From: Eutypa lata
Taxonomy: Eukaryota; Ascomycota; Sordariomycetes; Xylariales; Diatrypaceae
Reading direction: 5' to 3'
Length of the DNA: 64,000 nt
Assembly (NCBI GenBank): GCA_022661535.1
Contig: JAKULF010000005.1
Coordinates: 2,418,001 to 2,482,000 of the forward strand
Shown: piece after piece, positions 47,561 through 59,100 of the stretch
Layout: every line of letters begins with the position of its first letter
How positions within the stretch are numbered: position 1 is the first letter of the stretch
The notes under the pieces: generated by a model
The model's database searches: none
Told to the model about the DNA's origin: nothing
What the model saw: the letters and a program-made list of their open reading frames with translations, nothing else
Translations under genes and position numbers: made by a program

Positions 47561-50006
47561 TTACCTCCTCGGCTTCCCACCACGACCACCGCCGCGACCT
47601 CCGCGACCTCCGCGACCACCACTACCATCACCATCCCTCTTCGGCCTCGACGACTTATCCTTCTGAAAATTCAACACAGCGCCCTTGCCCGCACGTTCGG
47701 CCGAGCCCTTCTTCCAGACCTTCCCACCATGCCTATCAGTGCGGGCGTCGAGCTTCTTCTTATCCTTACTGCTCAGCCTGCCGCCCTCAGCCTTCCGCTT
47801 GAGCGATTCCTTCAGGCCGCGGTCGCGGTCACTATTCAGCTCAGCGCGGCCCGCGTCCTGCGCCTTCTTCTTGTCGTCCTGCGTCTCGAACCATGTGCGC
47901 TTGGGGCGACCCTTGATCTCGTCCGCGTGCATCACCAGGTTCTCGCCCTTCTTGATCTGCATCTCCACGTTCGCGAGGTACTTCTCCTCCTTCTCCTCGC
48001 GCATGATCGCCTCGATCTCGTCTTCCATCTCGTCGACCTGCGCTTGGAGCTTGTCCGCCTCGCCGGCTTCGATGACGAGACTGCTGATCTTCGCGCCTTG
48101 CGACTTGCCGGCTTTCACGGCGGATTTGACGACCTTGCGATCGGGCTCGGCTGCAAGTGTCACGGCTACACCGGAGCGGCCGGCACGAGCGGTACGACCG
48201 ACACGATGTACGTAGATATCTAGGCTCTGGGGTGCCTCATAGTTTATGACAGTGTCGACACCCTTGATATCGAGACCACGCGAAGCCAGATCAGTAGCAA
48301 GCAGGTAGGAGACCTTTCCGTCGCGGAATGATTCAACACTTGATATACGCTATGAATACATGTTAGACATCTAGCTAGAATGAATGTAGTGTAGAAGTAC
48401 TTGCCTGTGACTGGTTCATGCTACCATGAAGCTCAGCGCATGACATCCCCAACAAACCAAAGATTATTCGAGCGCGATGGGCCTCCTTCTTCTGTCGGAA
48501 GAAAATGATGACACGTTCAGTGTGTGTCTTGCAGACGTGAATGAGGTATCCCATCCTCTTTTCTTCGCGGCCAGGCCGTAACCGGACGAACTTCTGTTCA
48601 AGCTTGTCGACGGTCTTCTTTTGAGAATCGACCATAATCCGTACAGGCTTATTCAAGCCGGCGCGGATCAATCTGTCGACGGAAGATGTCATGGTCGCAG
48701 AGAAAAGCATAGTCTGTCGCGACTTCGGTAGGGTCGTTAAGATTTCGTTCAGCTCATCAGCGAATCCATCCTCCAACATGCGATCTGCCTCATCGAGAAC
48801 CAGAATTTCAATGGTGTCGATGTTAAAACTAGCCGAATTCCGCATGTGATCTATGAAACGACCCGGCGTAGCAATGATGACATCAGGCCTCAGACGTAAC
48901 TCTGCTTCTTGGACCTTAAGACTTAAACCACCCACTGCCAAACAGAACTTGATATCGGTATGACTGGCGAGTTTCGTAGCAACTGAGTGACATTGTATCG
49001 CCAACTCACGGGTGGGTGTCAGGATGACCACTCTACTAGTGGGGATCTTTTTTGGCCTATAGAGAAGTCGTTCGAGGATGGGGACAACGAAAGCGGCAGT
49101 CTTTCCGGATCCAGTAACTGCACCACCAACAACATCCTTGCCTTCTAACGCGATAGGTATCGTCTTAGACTGAATAGGGGTAGGCTTGCTGAAACCGACG
49201 GAGGTAAGACCGCGTAAAATAGGACGAGATAGCGACATGACCTGGAAATTTGACTTTCCGCCTTGCTTTCCTGCTTGGGCCTTCTCTTCTGGGGCAAAGA
49301 AGGCCTCTCGTTTTGCGGCCTCTTCTGCATCTTCCTCGTCGTCGTCGCTAGCACCAGACCCAACGTCATCAGGGTGTTCCACAGGCGTCGCAACAGAGTC
49401 GTCGTCCGAAGCAGCATCATCGCCCTCATCGTCATCGTCCATTTCGTCCATATCGTCTACATTTTCTTCTTCGGACTCTTCGTCTTCGTCTGACGCTGCC
49501 CCCATCCCGAATCCATCTGCGGCCAAGACCTCATCGTCTGCGTCGTCGAAGTCAATTACGACATCCTCATCTTCCTTTCCTTCCTCGCCTGAAACGTCGC
49601 CATCTTCGACATCGTCAGACTTCTTCGTCGGGTTCTTCTTCTCCCTCCGCCGCCGTATTATGTCGTCTATGTCAACGATCCTCTTCTCGGCTCCAGTAAC
49701 GCCTCTCCCAGCACCATCAAAACCCCAACCCTCGAAATCCCCTTCTCTAAAATCGGTCGTACCGTCTATCATGAACTCGAACTCCGAGTCCATAGCCCCA
49801 TCGTCGTCATCGTTCTTTCCCCAGATACCAATAGCTTCCCTATCCTCCTCTGGAGCCGCATTCTTGCGCTTTCCGGCCTTCTTCGATGTCTTGGATTTCT
49901 TCTTAGGCGGTTGATCAAGGGGAATTACTTCTTCTTCCGGTACCGTATCATCATTATCCGAGATGGTAAGGACGAAGTCGTCCTCAATTTTGCGTTTGGA
50001 GGCCAT
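47561..50006 (-). CDS. DRS1: DEAD-box ATP-dependent RNA helicase DRS1 (DDX27), large ribosomal subunit assembly
   Basis: Two exons, 50006-48405 and 48349-47561, encode 796 residues. Start at ATG 50006 (MASKRKIED). The acidic N-terminal third (about 260 residues) has long Asp/Glu runs. The helicase core follows: Q motif (SKPTPIQ), motif I AVTGSGKT, Ia PTRELAIQ, Ib [22 protein letters not shown], then after splicing [12 protein letters not shown] and [12 protein letters not shown]. The C-terminus is Lys-rich and ends in RGG repeats (GGRGGRGG). These features and the order match yeast Drs1, a nucleolar helicase needed for 27S pre-rRNA processing. The 55-nt intron begins CAG|GCAAGT and ends TAG, with CTAAC as branch site, so it is a GC-AG intron. 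The alternative, reading through, stops within nine codons and loses motifs V and VI. Confidence 0.96.
48350..48404 (-). other. GC-AG intron in DRS1
   Basis: The donor on the minus strand is CAG|GCAAGT, a strong match to U1 apart from the GC. The branch-like CTAAC lies near 48362-48366 and the acceptor is CATAG. Splicing joins MNQSQ to [12 protein letters not shown], which is the conserved continuation of DRS1, in phase 0. Confidence 0.85.
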
Positions 50007-51164
50007 GGTGCTGGGGAAATAGGTAAAGAACGGGTATTTAGTAACTTTTTTATTTTTACTGCGAGCAGCGCATGCATTAATTGAAGCCAATTGGGATTCC
50101 CCCGGACCCTTGAACTTTAACTTTTTTCTGCCAGGCGGTCAGTTACGCCCCACGTACATTAGCACATGGGTGGATCACCACATCTTTAGCTCAGCACTAG
50201 TTAAGATGTATTACTGGTTAACTGCATCCGCTATCAAAATGTATTTATCGCATAATAGCTGATGTAAGCATAAACGCGTTAATAGGGGTACTCGTAGAAA
50301 TAGGGGGTTCTTTTACTATTGCTCCCAACAATCAAGAGAATTTATTACCAGATGCAAACAGTGAGCCACGGCCATAAAAATGGTTCTATTGCTAAGTTGT
50401 GCATGTTAAGTAGTAAATAGATAATTCCTTCAGCCTTTAATGCGCAAATCCCGACCAGACCAGAAACCCATCCCAATGACAAGATATTATTATGTTCTTG
50501 AACTGGGTTCTGTAGCTTGGAAATCCCTTCACCACAGGTGGAGATATCATCGACTTCAACTCCAAAGAAATCTAGGGCGGGCACACTATTGTAGAATAAG
50601 TGCGATTATTGGGTATGTATGTGTAATGTGGTTTAGTGCGTGAAGCTGTTATGCAATTTGATTCTCAAGTCGTCGTTACGTGATCCGGCCGAACCATATG
50701 GCTTCCTATTGTCTCAACATGCGCATACCTTCCATCATTTACTCATCAAGAGAAATTTTGATTGGATGGTATGATGGCCAAAGCTCACAAATGTAGCTGC
50801 TGCCTCAGAACATATTCTATCTGATAAACCTTATCAATTCCACACAATTTCATCCTACCAAGGTACCGCTCGAGGAAAGACCTACATACGCATACTCGAC
50901 TCTACTGTTCCCGGGTCTTAGGGCAGTACCGTACTATCCTGCCCACAACTTACAATTGTGGTTGGTTACAAATACCAACCGCACATGCAACTCCTGCTCC
51001 CCGTGTTTCTTCAATCTCTTTAATCTCATACGCAACCTGCGTAACCTTCACAACATTCACAACATCACAATCCACCTTCCACATATTCACTAGGATTTCC
51101 TAGAAAGAAACTTCACACCTTTCACGCATTCAATCACTACTTCATTCCTAATAACGCCATCATC
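50007..51164. promoter_or_regulatory. Shared divergent promoter region of DRS1 and the 243-residue gene
   Basis: The two genes point away from each other across 1.16 kb. The right 200 bases are C/T-rich with CACATTCACAACATCACAATC-like leader sequence, typical of fungal 5' leaders. No clear TATA box was seen; no gene in between. Confidence 0.4.
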
Positions 51165-51964
51165 ATGTCCGAGTCAATCGAGGACCAGCTTCGCAGACTC
51201 AGAATCGGCAGACGCCAGACTAAGAAGCCCGCCGGTGGAAATCAGACCCAGCCTTCCAATCCCGGCACTCCTTCTGGCACCATCAGCAGCTCTTCTACAC
51301 GCCGTGACGTGCCCATCGGATTAAGAATTGCCCAGATGGCGCGTAAGTCCCGTCCGGAGTCCATCTCCTCCAGCGACCGCCCCTCGGCAGCAGCTCCTAG
51401 CTACGACAACACGCCGGTGCTCCACCCAGCCCGTGACCATTCTCAGCGTGTGGGTAAGCGAAAGCCCAGATGGCCGGCGTCCTTGAAGAAGGCGCGTAAG
51501 CAGTTGCGGCACAAGGGACCTGTTGGAGTCGACCCCGACGATCTCCACGATGCCCTCGAAGCCGCTCTGATGGCAGGTTCGAAGCCCAAGTGCGATGTTC
51601 AACCGATGACTGAGCCCATGGATGAAGATGCTCAGTACACTTCTGTCCTTGTCAAGCACAACGATGAGTTGGCTACAGATTTGGACCCAGCTTCTACGCC
51701 TATCCCTAGTATGTTACTCTCCCCTTCCCTCTCTATTTGGAACGGAACAGAACTTTGACTAATACGACATTTACAGGCACACCGGTCCCCTACCATCGCC
51801 AGAGAAAGGCTCGGCATAATAAGAAACAACGAGCTGAGAAAACTGACTCTTGGCGTCCCGAGGCTGGGCGATACACCAACGGACCCAGAAAGGAGGAAGA
51901 GCAAGCTGGCCAGCAGGATGTTCAGATGCCGGATGATGAGGACGTAGAGATGGACGATGTGTGA
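51165..51964 (+). CDS. Unrecognised basic/acidic 243-residue protein
   Basis: Two exons, 51165-51708 and 51777-51964, are joined by a 68-nt intron (GTATGT donor, GACTAATAC branch site, TTACAG acceptor) in phase 1. They give 243 residues (MSESIEDQLRRL...EDVEMDDV). The N-terminal half is Ser/Pro/Arg-rich and probably disordered. A central basic stretch follows (RKPRWPASLKKARKQLRHK), then VDPDDLHDALEAALMAG, which looks helical. The C-terminal exon is basic then acidic (KKQRAEK, PDDEDVEMDD). No family was recognised, and there is no signal peptide or membrane segment. Basic patches near a possible helix suit a nuclear protein, but this is only an inference. Intron signals and codon use support a real gene. 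Confidence 0.75.
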
Positions 51965-52564
51965 ATTCCATCTTAGGGTTTCTTCACAGGTTCCATTGCG
52001 AGATTTCAGGTGGATAATGAGATGTTTGTCGCTAGGCAAATGAATTGAGCGTCTAGGACAACACGGACAGTAAATTGGGTGCGTTGCATTACGGCATTGT
52101 TGATGGTTCACCCATCCAATTTGGCGTATGCATCCACAGGTTAATATCGAGAGAAATTCTCATGTGCTTCGGGCGAAAACGTAATTCAGGAGGTACTTAG
52201 TTAGGTCTACTCATAGCTACACTAAAGAACTAAGAACCTCATTTGCCCCTAACTAGTGGTTCTAGATGTATCAGTCTTCCTGTAGCTCTCTCTTCACGAT
52301 CGCCCATAAGCAGATGGTATTTATACTAATGTAAGTAGTAAGGCATATTAAGGTCTAAACCATCAGGCGACAACAATCTTGTAGGAATCTCAACGGGCGA
52401 GTTCTCAATTTTAATCTTACGGGCTTTGAATAGGGAATCGCAGGAAAAGTCTTAGTAGTTTCAGGTGTCTGAAGAGAAGTCGCTATGATCCCATGCAATC
52501 ACCCGCCCACACACCCACCCACCAACCTCTGCCATTGACCTAACAATTCTTCCATCGTATCCCT
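51965..52564. other. Intergenic region between convergent genes, no gene seen
   Basis: About 600 bases of 3' flanking sequence between the 243-residue gene and the frameshifted paralogue. It includes a CACCCACCCACC-like short repeat near 52500-52525. Nothing else was seen. Confidence 0.5.
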
Positions 52565-53000
52565 CTAAGATTTGGTCTCGGGCTTCCTCTTGCTAAGTAT
52601 CTTCGCAGTAACGGATTCCGCCCTGCATAAGGCAAGATTGCTCCCAACGAGAATTCGGGGGAGCACCCACTTCAGTTGCTCCGGGCTAAAGTCCAAAAGA
52701 TGGAGTGGAAGACCGTCGATGTCGCCATTCCGTCCTGCCTTACTTGACCTCAGCTTGCTGCACGACCTCTTTAACCTTGTCGTAAAGCCCTTCCTGGGTT
52801 CGTCCGGGGATACAGAGCGCGAGAATGATTTCTCGCAGCTCTGCCTCTGTGAGGATCTCGAGAAGCTCACCAACGGTTTTGGAGGCTTTGGCGCCCGTAC
52901 TGGGAGTAGAGGGCCTTCAAAGGTTACACAGGTCAGGAATCAAACTTCTTAGGAATTTATTCTTAATTAATACTTACTTATCGTTTGTAGGAGTTGACAT
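52565..53000 (-). pseudogene. Frameshifted paralogue of the small gene at 54.2-54.7 kb
   Basis: Exon 1 at 53000-52978 (MSTPTND plus two bases) joins exon 2 at 52914 across a 63-nt intron (GTAAGT donor, TGAAG acceptor). The frame continues through ELREIILALCIPG to a TAA at 52742-52740, giving only 65 residues. A different frame then continues the family sequence (DGLPLHLLDF and on to KRKPETKS, stop at 52567-52565). A single-base indel near 52740 thus separates two halves that both match the neighbour. Intron position and phase equal those of the paralogue, so this is an old gene that broke. An alternative is a second 58-nt intron (GTAAGG...TTTAG), which would remove the conserved LLHLLDF segment and is less likely. 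Function unknown. Confidence 0.65.
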
Positions 53001-54211
53001 TTTTAGGTGTCTGGTTTGTGGATGTGGTGTGGGGGGAAAAATAGTACTGAATGCAATAGAAAAGTTAGGTTACAGATCGGAGTTTGAGTGAAATATAGCC
53101 TATAGGCGTCGCGGCATCAGTGTTATTGGATGTTCGTATCTCGGTTGATGTCAACCCCAATGCAGATTTTGTGTTGCATAAATTTTTGGAAGAGCTTGAA
53201 GATGTAATTGAAAGATTGGGCCGAGTTTCTGTTATGGTTTTGACCTAGAGTCAGATCTAAAGTGATGCCTTACGTATCTTTTTTGATGCCCTAGGAATCT
53301 ATCTCGTAACACACTAGCCTAAATCAGGGTTGAAAGTTGCAGTGAGTTAATCCCATTGTTTCGTGCGTAACATATATACCACTTACCTAGGTCTGCAAAT
53401 AACAACGGGTACACGTATCCCCTATCAATCCTATCAAGCAAGATGAAAACCCTACATACGTTTAGCTAATATTCTTATTACCAGTTGAGTTACTTTATAC
53501 CTGAGTGTTGGGTATTAAGTGACGCATCTCCCTCTGGTCCATAACAACCTTAATGTTTCCCATGTCATATCTAAGCGTAGGTTTGATGGTATAACCGTTT
53601 GTTTCAAAGTAGGATATAATAGATGCAATGAAAACTTCCTATATTGAAGAAAACCAAACCTTCCTAGCCGAAAACAACAATGACGGTCCCACTTCCTCTT
53701 ACGATGCCAGAAGGCTCGTCGAAATAACCTGAAATATATATATACCGCTATTGGTATAGGCCTTGACATTAAGGTGCTTTACTCGATAATCTTTGAGCTA
53801 AATGAGACAATATCACTTATCAGAATCAGTGGTAACCTAGGCAACATGCTTAATTCAATTATCTATAATTGAATGGCTTACTACTATACAGTCGAGTGTA
53901 GTCAATCTGGACCTTTGCTGAAATCTAACATGTAGCTCCCCTTCGGTTCGCTATGGCCTTTGCTGTAATCTACTCTACTAGAAATCCTGTCTCTCGTAAT
54001 GGCAATTCTATAATCAAGCCCTCGTCGGAATAGTACTGTAGTAACCATTTGAGTGTGGCACAGCTATCCACGATCTCGTGCACAGAGAAACTTTCTGTGC
54101 CAATGTCTCATAGCCATCTATTCATCCATACCATCAATCTGAATCCACGTACATAAACTATCAACGGCTGGAATAGCATCGAATAAAGTGATGGCAGCTG
54201 ATCTACTCAGT
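53001..54211. other. Intergenic region between the two paralogues, no gene seen
   Basis: Contains the upstream region of the frameshifted copy and the 3' flank of the intact copy. The open frame at 53515-53769 lacks any supporting feature. Confidence 0.5.
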
Positions 54212-54691
54212 CTACTTAGCTATTGGAGCTTCCTTGGCTTGGGGAGTATTCTGGCCTTCGATAAGGCTGTGGTTGCTGCTCTTCTCAGCCACAATCTTCT
54301 CAGCAATCATATTCACTCGCTTACGAGCGATATCATTCTTATGGGAGATCTGAAGGATGATGTATCCGAGCTCCTCATTGGTGAAGTCGAACAAGTGAAG
54401 GAGAAGACCGTCTCGGTTATTAGTATGTCCAATGCTGTTTTCCAGGTCCTTCACCAGCTCGGTGATCTCCTCGACCAGGCCCTTGTAACGACTGCCAGGG
54501 GTGCACAGGGAGAGAATAATCTCGCGAAGTCCGGAGGCAGTAGGTTTCTTAATGATCAGCTGAGAGAGTAGCTGAAGCTCGTCGGCGGTAGCTGAGGGAG
54601 GAGGTGAGGTCCTTGAGAGCATATTAGGTTATCAATTATCTTTTAGATCCAATGTTATATAGACTTACTTTTCGGTAGGCGTCATAACCAT
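54212..54691 (-). CDS. Small protein of unrecognised family, intact member of a tandem pair
   Basis: Exon 1 is 54691-54669 (MVMTPTE plus two bases) and exon 2 is 54611-54212. The 57-nt intron has a GTAAGT donor and CTCAAG acceptor, phase 2. The product has 140 residues, or 138 from the second ATG at 54685. It has no signal peptide and no membrane segment. The middle is predicted helical: GLREIILSLCTPG, EEITELVKDLE, then RDGLLLHLFDFTNEELGY and a basic helix with IAEKIVAEK. The same order of motifs occurs in the broken copy 1.2 kb downstream of it. Two copies with the same intron and different wear show a tandem duplication. I do not recognise the family. Confidence 0.75.
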
Positions 54692-55940
54692 GCTGACACG
54701 ACGTTTATGGAATGGGTTGATTTCGTCTCAGAAGGGTTCTTAGTAGTGATGCTATTTCGTTGTTCTTATACTAAGTGAAGTAGGTTTCGCGTGATGTCAA
54801 CATAAAACTGAATAGAAGAAACAATTGAAGACGTTGAGGTAAAAGGGGGTGTTCAATGGAGAGTTAAAATCGAGAGATATGATAGAAAGTGCAAATAGGA
54901 ATCAATATGGTGTGTTGAGAAAGGGAGCTGGAGGCCTGCCAACATAGCTTATCCTAGCCAGTATATTAAGGCAGTCACTTGATAATACACAGTGTGCCAG
55001 ACGCCATCCTACTTCTTTTTAATAACCATGTGGTTCTATTCGGCTTTATTTCCAAGCTTCCAGTCCCCAGCACTCTTAACATTGTAAAGGACTTCGGTCG
55101 TTCAATATTGAATTTATTTTTTTGAGATGAGACCGCATTTTTGTAGCATAATGAAATTTACACTAGTTAAAGGTTAAGGAAGTAAATAAATACACTGTCC
55201 GAGTACCCTTTAGTTCCGTATTAGTCTTGCTTCCCTTCGACCACATAAATTCGTAGTTGTTTTGTTATACGCCCTTAAGATTATCCGTGGAGATATAGTT
55301 GCTTTTGTGTCGTGGTATCCAAAATGACGCAAACAGAGAGAGATAGGGAATCAACTTCCAGGAACTATCTAGAAGGACACTGGACACAGAGAAATTAGTT
55401 TCTATATTGTCTCGACACATAAATTTATTTCCCAAATGTACGTTTACTTTTATACTCGCGTCAGAAACGTCACGCTAAGAAAACGAAAGGTCAAACAAGC
55501 AAGTTATTAAAATCTATATAATTTGGAAGATTTCATGGAAAGGTAGTGATCTAGTTTCCAAGGAAAGAAAATTCGGGGATTATGGATGGGTCCTAACACT
55601 AAAGTTCACATAAGACTTGGGGAGAGGAACACAACTCGATTTATATACAAAATGAACATTGTCGGTATGATTATATGCGGATTTAATAAAGAGATCTATA
55701 TCTATATATACTTTTGAAAGTGGTTAGGAGTGGCTGTCAAAGTACACTCAAATGACAATGGAGAATTTATTGAAACCATAATCCAAAATCGAATCTCAAA
55801 TGTCTCATGAGCATAATCATAGCCATGTGCATTCGTTGGATTAAGGCTTTTGGGTAGGTCCCGTTTGTCGTATGCTTAGCAGACTCCCAGCATGAGAAGG
55901 GTATAATGAAGAGTCAGTATTCGGTATTACCGTGAGGTGA
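54692..55940. other. Intergenic region, no gene seen
   Basis: AT-richer sequence with short repeats of TATATCTATA type near 55695-55710 and no supported gene. Confidence 0.5.
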
Positions 55941-56168
55941 TTATAGGGGACATACCCTGCATTGCGTTACGAGCCTCGTCGTTAAAACGTTGCACCAACA
56001 CCGGAAGAAAGGTTTCGTGCAAACCTCACATGTTTCCATAGGGTATTTGTCCTTGGCTGATATCTTGGGCGAGGTACTGCCATCGCCCCTGGAGGTGGTT
56101 CTCGTTAATTCTCGTCCGTACCGGCTTGATTTAACCAAGCTAGCTGACGGGTTTGTTAGAGAATCCAT
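55941..56168 (-). CDS. Small Cys-rich ORF with possible zinc-binding motif, 3' end uncertain
   Basis: From the ATG at 56168 (MDSLTNPSAS) the frame gives 75 residues. The second half has six Cys in the pattern C-E-V-C, C-W-C and C-R-V-C (ETCEVCTKPFFRCWCNVL, QCRVC), which could bind one or two zinc ions. The final CR is followed directly by GTATGT, a strong donor. An intron may therefore start at 55953, with a further exon after an AAG acceptor near 55877. If so, the last residues shown are wrong. Upstream codons in the same frame lack a second good start and look like AT-rich leader. No family recognised; no signal peptide. Confidence 0.5.
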   Translation of the reverse strand: MDSLTNPSASLVKSSRYGRELTRTTSRGDGSTSPKISAKDKYPMETCEVCTKPFFRCWCNVLTTRLVTQCRVCPL

Positions 56169-59100
56169 ATCGAAGAAATTAAAAAGAAGAAATTGAAAAG
56201 AATTAATTGCAAAGGGATAATGAAGAAGAGAAAAGCCGTACCGAATCGAATGTTGACGGGTTCGTTGCAAATGGAACGGTTGGTTTGACCTGTTGTTTAA
56301 GGCTGTAAAGAGGAGGTAAAGTATATATAAATGAATGTGGCTCAAATGAATTGCGAACAATAAGCATTATGTTCGTCGAAGGACAAAAATCTAATTGAGC
56401 GAGACTAAGGATTCTGTTCAACAAGTAATGAACTCTTTTACAAGCATTGTTATTATGCACGGCATTGTTTCATCTTTCAGGAAATTTGGTTTTGTTAGCT
56501 GAGTAGGCAAGGAAACTTACAACGACGCTGAAGTTTAGTGTGCCTTTCAAATCAAATTGTCGTATATTTATTTCTCTCAAAAATATACAGCGCTGATAAT
56601 GTTCTAACTGCTAAAGACACCTTAGACATCTCTCTTTTTTACCACCTATTAGAAATATAATTAGCAAGAGCTTAAACCCTTCAGCCACTTCGCCTTTAAA
56701 GCCAACCTTTGTTAATAATGAAAAGGAAGAGCTTAATTCATCTAACTTATACCTGTAACTCTTCGTTTAAGCCACCCAAGCGAAAGACACCCATTCACGA
56801 CTAATTTAAAAATACCCAAGATAGCCTTTAGATATAAGGGCATAGGAGCTACTATCAAGTTATTAGGATGTGGTGAGACGGCTTATAACACGCTAGCTAT
56901 GTAGGTAAGTAAGTATGTATCCATCCGTCCTTATCAGTCAAGCCTCGTGGAACACATGTCGTCGAGTCTTATCACATGATTGATTCTCCAACACGTTCTC
57001 CTCATCCACGCTCCGCCAAAAGGGCGAACCTTACGAAGTACTTATATGAACATCCCTGTGAGACACGGCAGGTTCCTCCCTCTCCCCCGCGCCATCACAG
57101 AGCCTCATTCTCTCCCCCCTTACCCGAGACACTCGATAGCTCTAGAGGCTAAGGTGAAGGAGGTAGCCGCCGTCCCGCCACTGGGGAAGGCATGTCATCT
57201 TACCAGCGCCAATGCTAGATGCGCATATCTATCCCCCCTCCCCCCTCTCTCTCTCGAGAATGCTACACGAAGCCTAATCTTAGCGTGCGTGGATATATAA
57301 TTGTTTCGATTATAACTACATATGCATTCTGCAAGACCGTAATAAACATACATACGTAGGTACGAATGAAAGTCGGCCAGCTGGCCCATGATTGGTGGTG
57401 GTGCCGATAATGAAAATCTGTACCTAGGTGGTATAGGCACGGCTACTTGCGGGTAGATCACACTCACTCACTTGCCACGCCTGAACCAGCTAAGACAGCG
57501 ACACGGTTCGAAAGAAAGAAACGTCACGTCACACCGGTGTTCTGGAAAAATCCTCTCTGCTACCTTAAAAGTACCTACCTACAGTGCATACATACATATG
57601 TATAAAGCAGGAAGGGAAAAAAAAGATAATACGCCATTCATACGATTGGGCAGAATGATCCCCACGTACTGCAGATGAATGGTGTGCATACATACTTAAT
57701 GTATAACTATATGTAAAAGTCTAGAAGCAGTCGGTTTTTAGTTAGGTAGTTATCCACAGCTGCCACCTATATGCAATGCACCCGCCACCTGCGGCTTGCT
57801 TCGAGAGACGGACAAACTTGTGACAGATGGACAGGCAGGGCGACAGAGAGCCGATCATGGATGACGATGGCCCTCTGCCATCTTTACGATAAACCTAGTA
57901 GTTATAGCATAGTCCTCTGCATGATGGCATCTGAGTAGGGCATGCAATGCGCTCCAGATCACATACATACGATACAGCATCAATATGCAGCTGTTTTATT
58001 AATAGTTCCGTGATTGGCGCTACGCAAAAGCAGACCAGCAACGTACGTAGGTATGTAGTTAGTACGCAGTTAGCTTAGTGCAGAGCCCATGGTCGTCGTC
58101 GTCTATCCCAACGGGCTTCGCTGCATATGATCCCGAGCGACGGGCCGGTCAGGTGTCTTTTTTTGGCACCTTTTGTCTGAGCCGGCTTAAGGCCGCTTCG
58201 AGCTATACTACGTGCGTGGCTAGTGCGTTGCGAAAAGAAGGAACTCTTCCGCCGCCCGTGATGGATCCACATATATATACACTTTATCATTGTTCGGCAG
58301 ATAGTATCACCGTTCGCGTTGGTAATGGCGATGGCGATGATGATGGGAGTGGGTATTGTTGTATGCCCAACCAATATGTATGTATGTACGTTACGCTCCG
58401 TACCGTACTGTACTGCACCAATAGAGCGTCACCTGTTTTCTACATGTGCTCTAGCTACTATATTAGTTAGGACGAACATATGTCACGGCCAGTTAGGTGC
58501 CTGTTATATGTAGCTGGGTAATAAAATATACGGGGCAGCGCCGAACTAAAAGCTAGGGCACACAGTAGAAGCGTTTCACCCCGGCCGGAGGCCACTACGG
58601 GTAGTTTTTACTGAACTGTTAAGTTAGCCATGTATGTATGAATTTGATCACAAGTTCCGGGTGGTAGGTAGCATTGGGGATGGAGCGTTTTTCTTTCCCT
58701 TGCAGCAAGGGCATGGTGTGTTGGTGGGCATCGTTGGCAGCGCGCTCCTGCTGCATGACGTGACCCTGGGTCGTGGGAGGATTCTCGTGAATCATGCTTG
58801 TCGGCTTTCCTCCCACGCGTTCGAAGCCGTGAAATGTAGCCGGCGCCTTGTCTGGCTTCGCTTTGAAGATTTTCGTTTTCCGTGATCTCCAAAGGGTGCG
58901 GTTCCCGTTCCCATGTAGATACTTGCCTACCGAGTCAGTAGTATTTTGGGTCCCCTAGGACAGCTGACATCTCTCCGCTGGAGCCGGCTGGTTAGGGGGA
59001 CAAAAAACACTCGCTGACGCTCAAAGGGACCTAACTAACTAACGACCTAGCTTGATACTCTAAACTCCTTACATACCTAGGCACATATCTAAGTCAGGGT

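Noticed and set aside
49186..49914. 242-codon Ser-rich plus-strand frame
   Set aside because: Antisense shadow of the Asp/Glu-rich N-terminal region of DRS1.
57340..58400. CRISPR-like spacing of CATACATA/TACGTAGG motifs
   Set aside because: Motifs are short, irregularly spaced and also scattered across the rest of the window; the genome is fungal.
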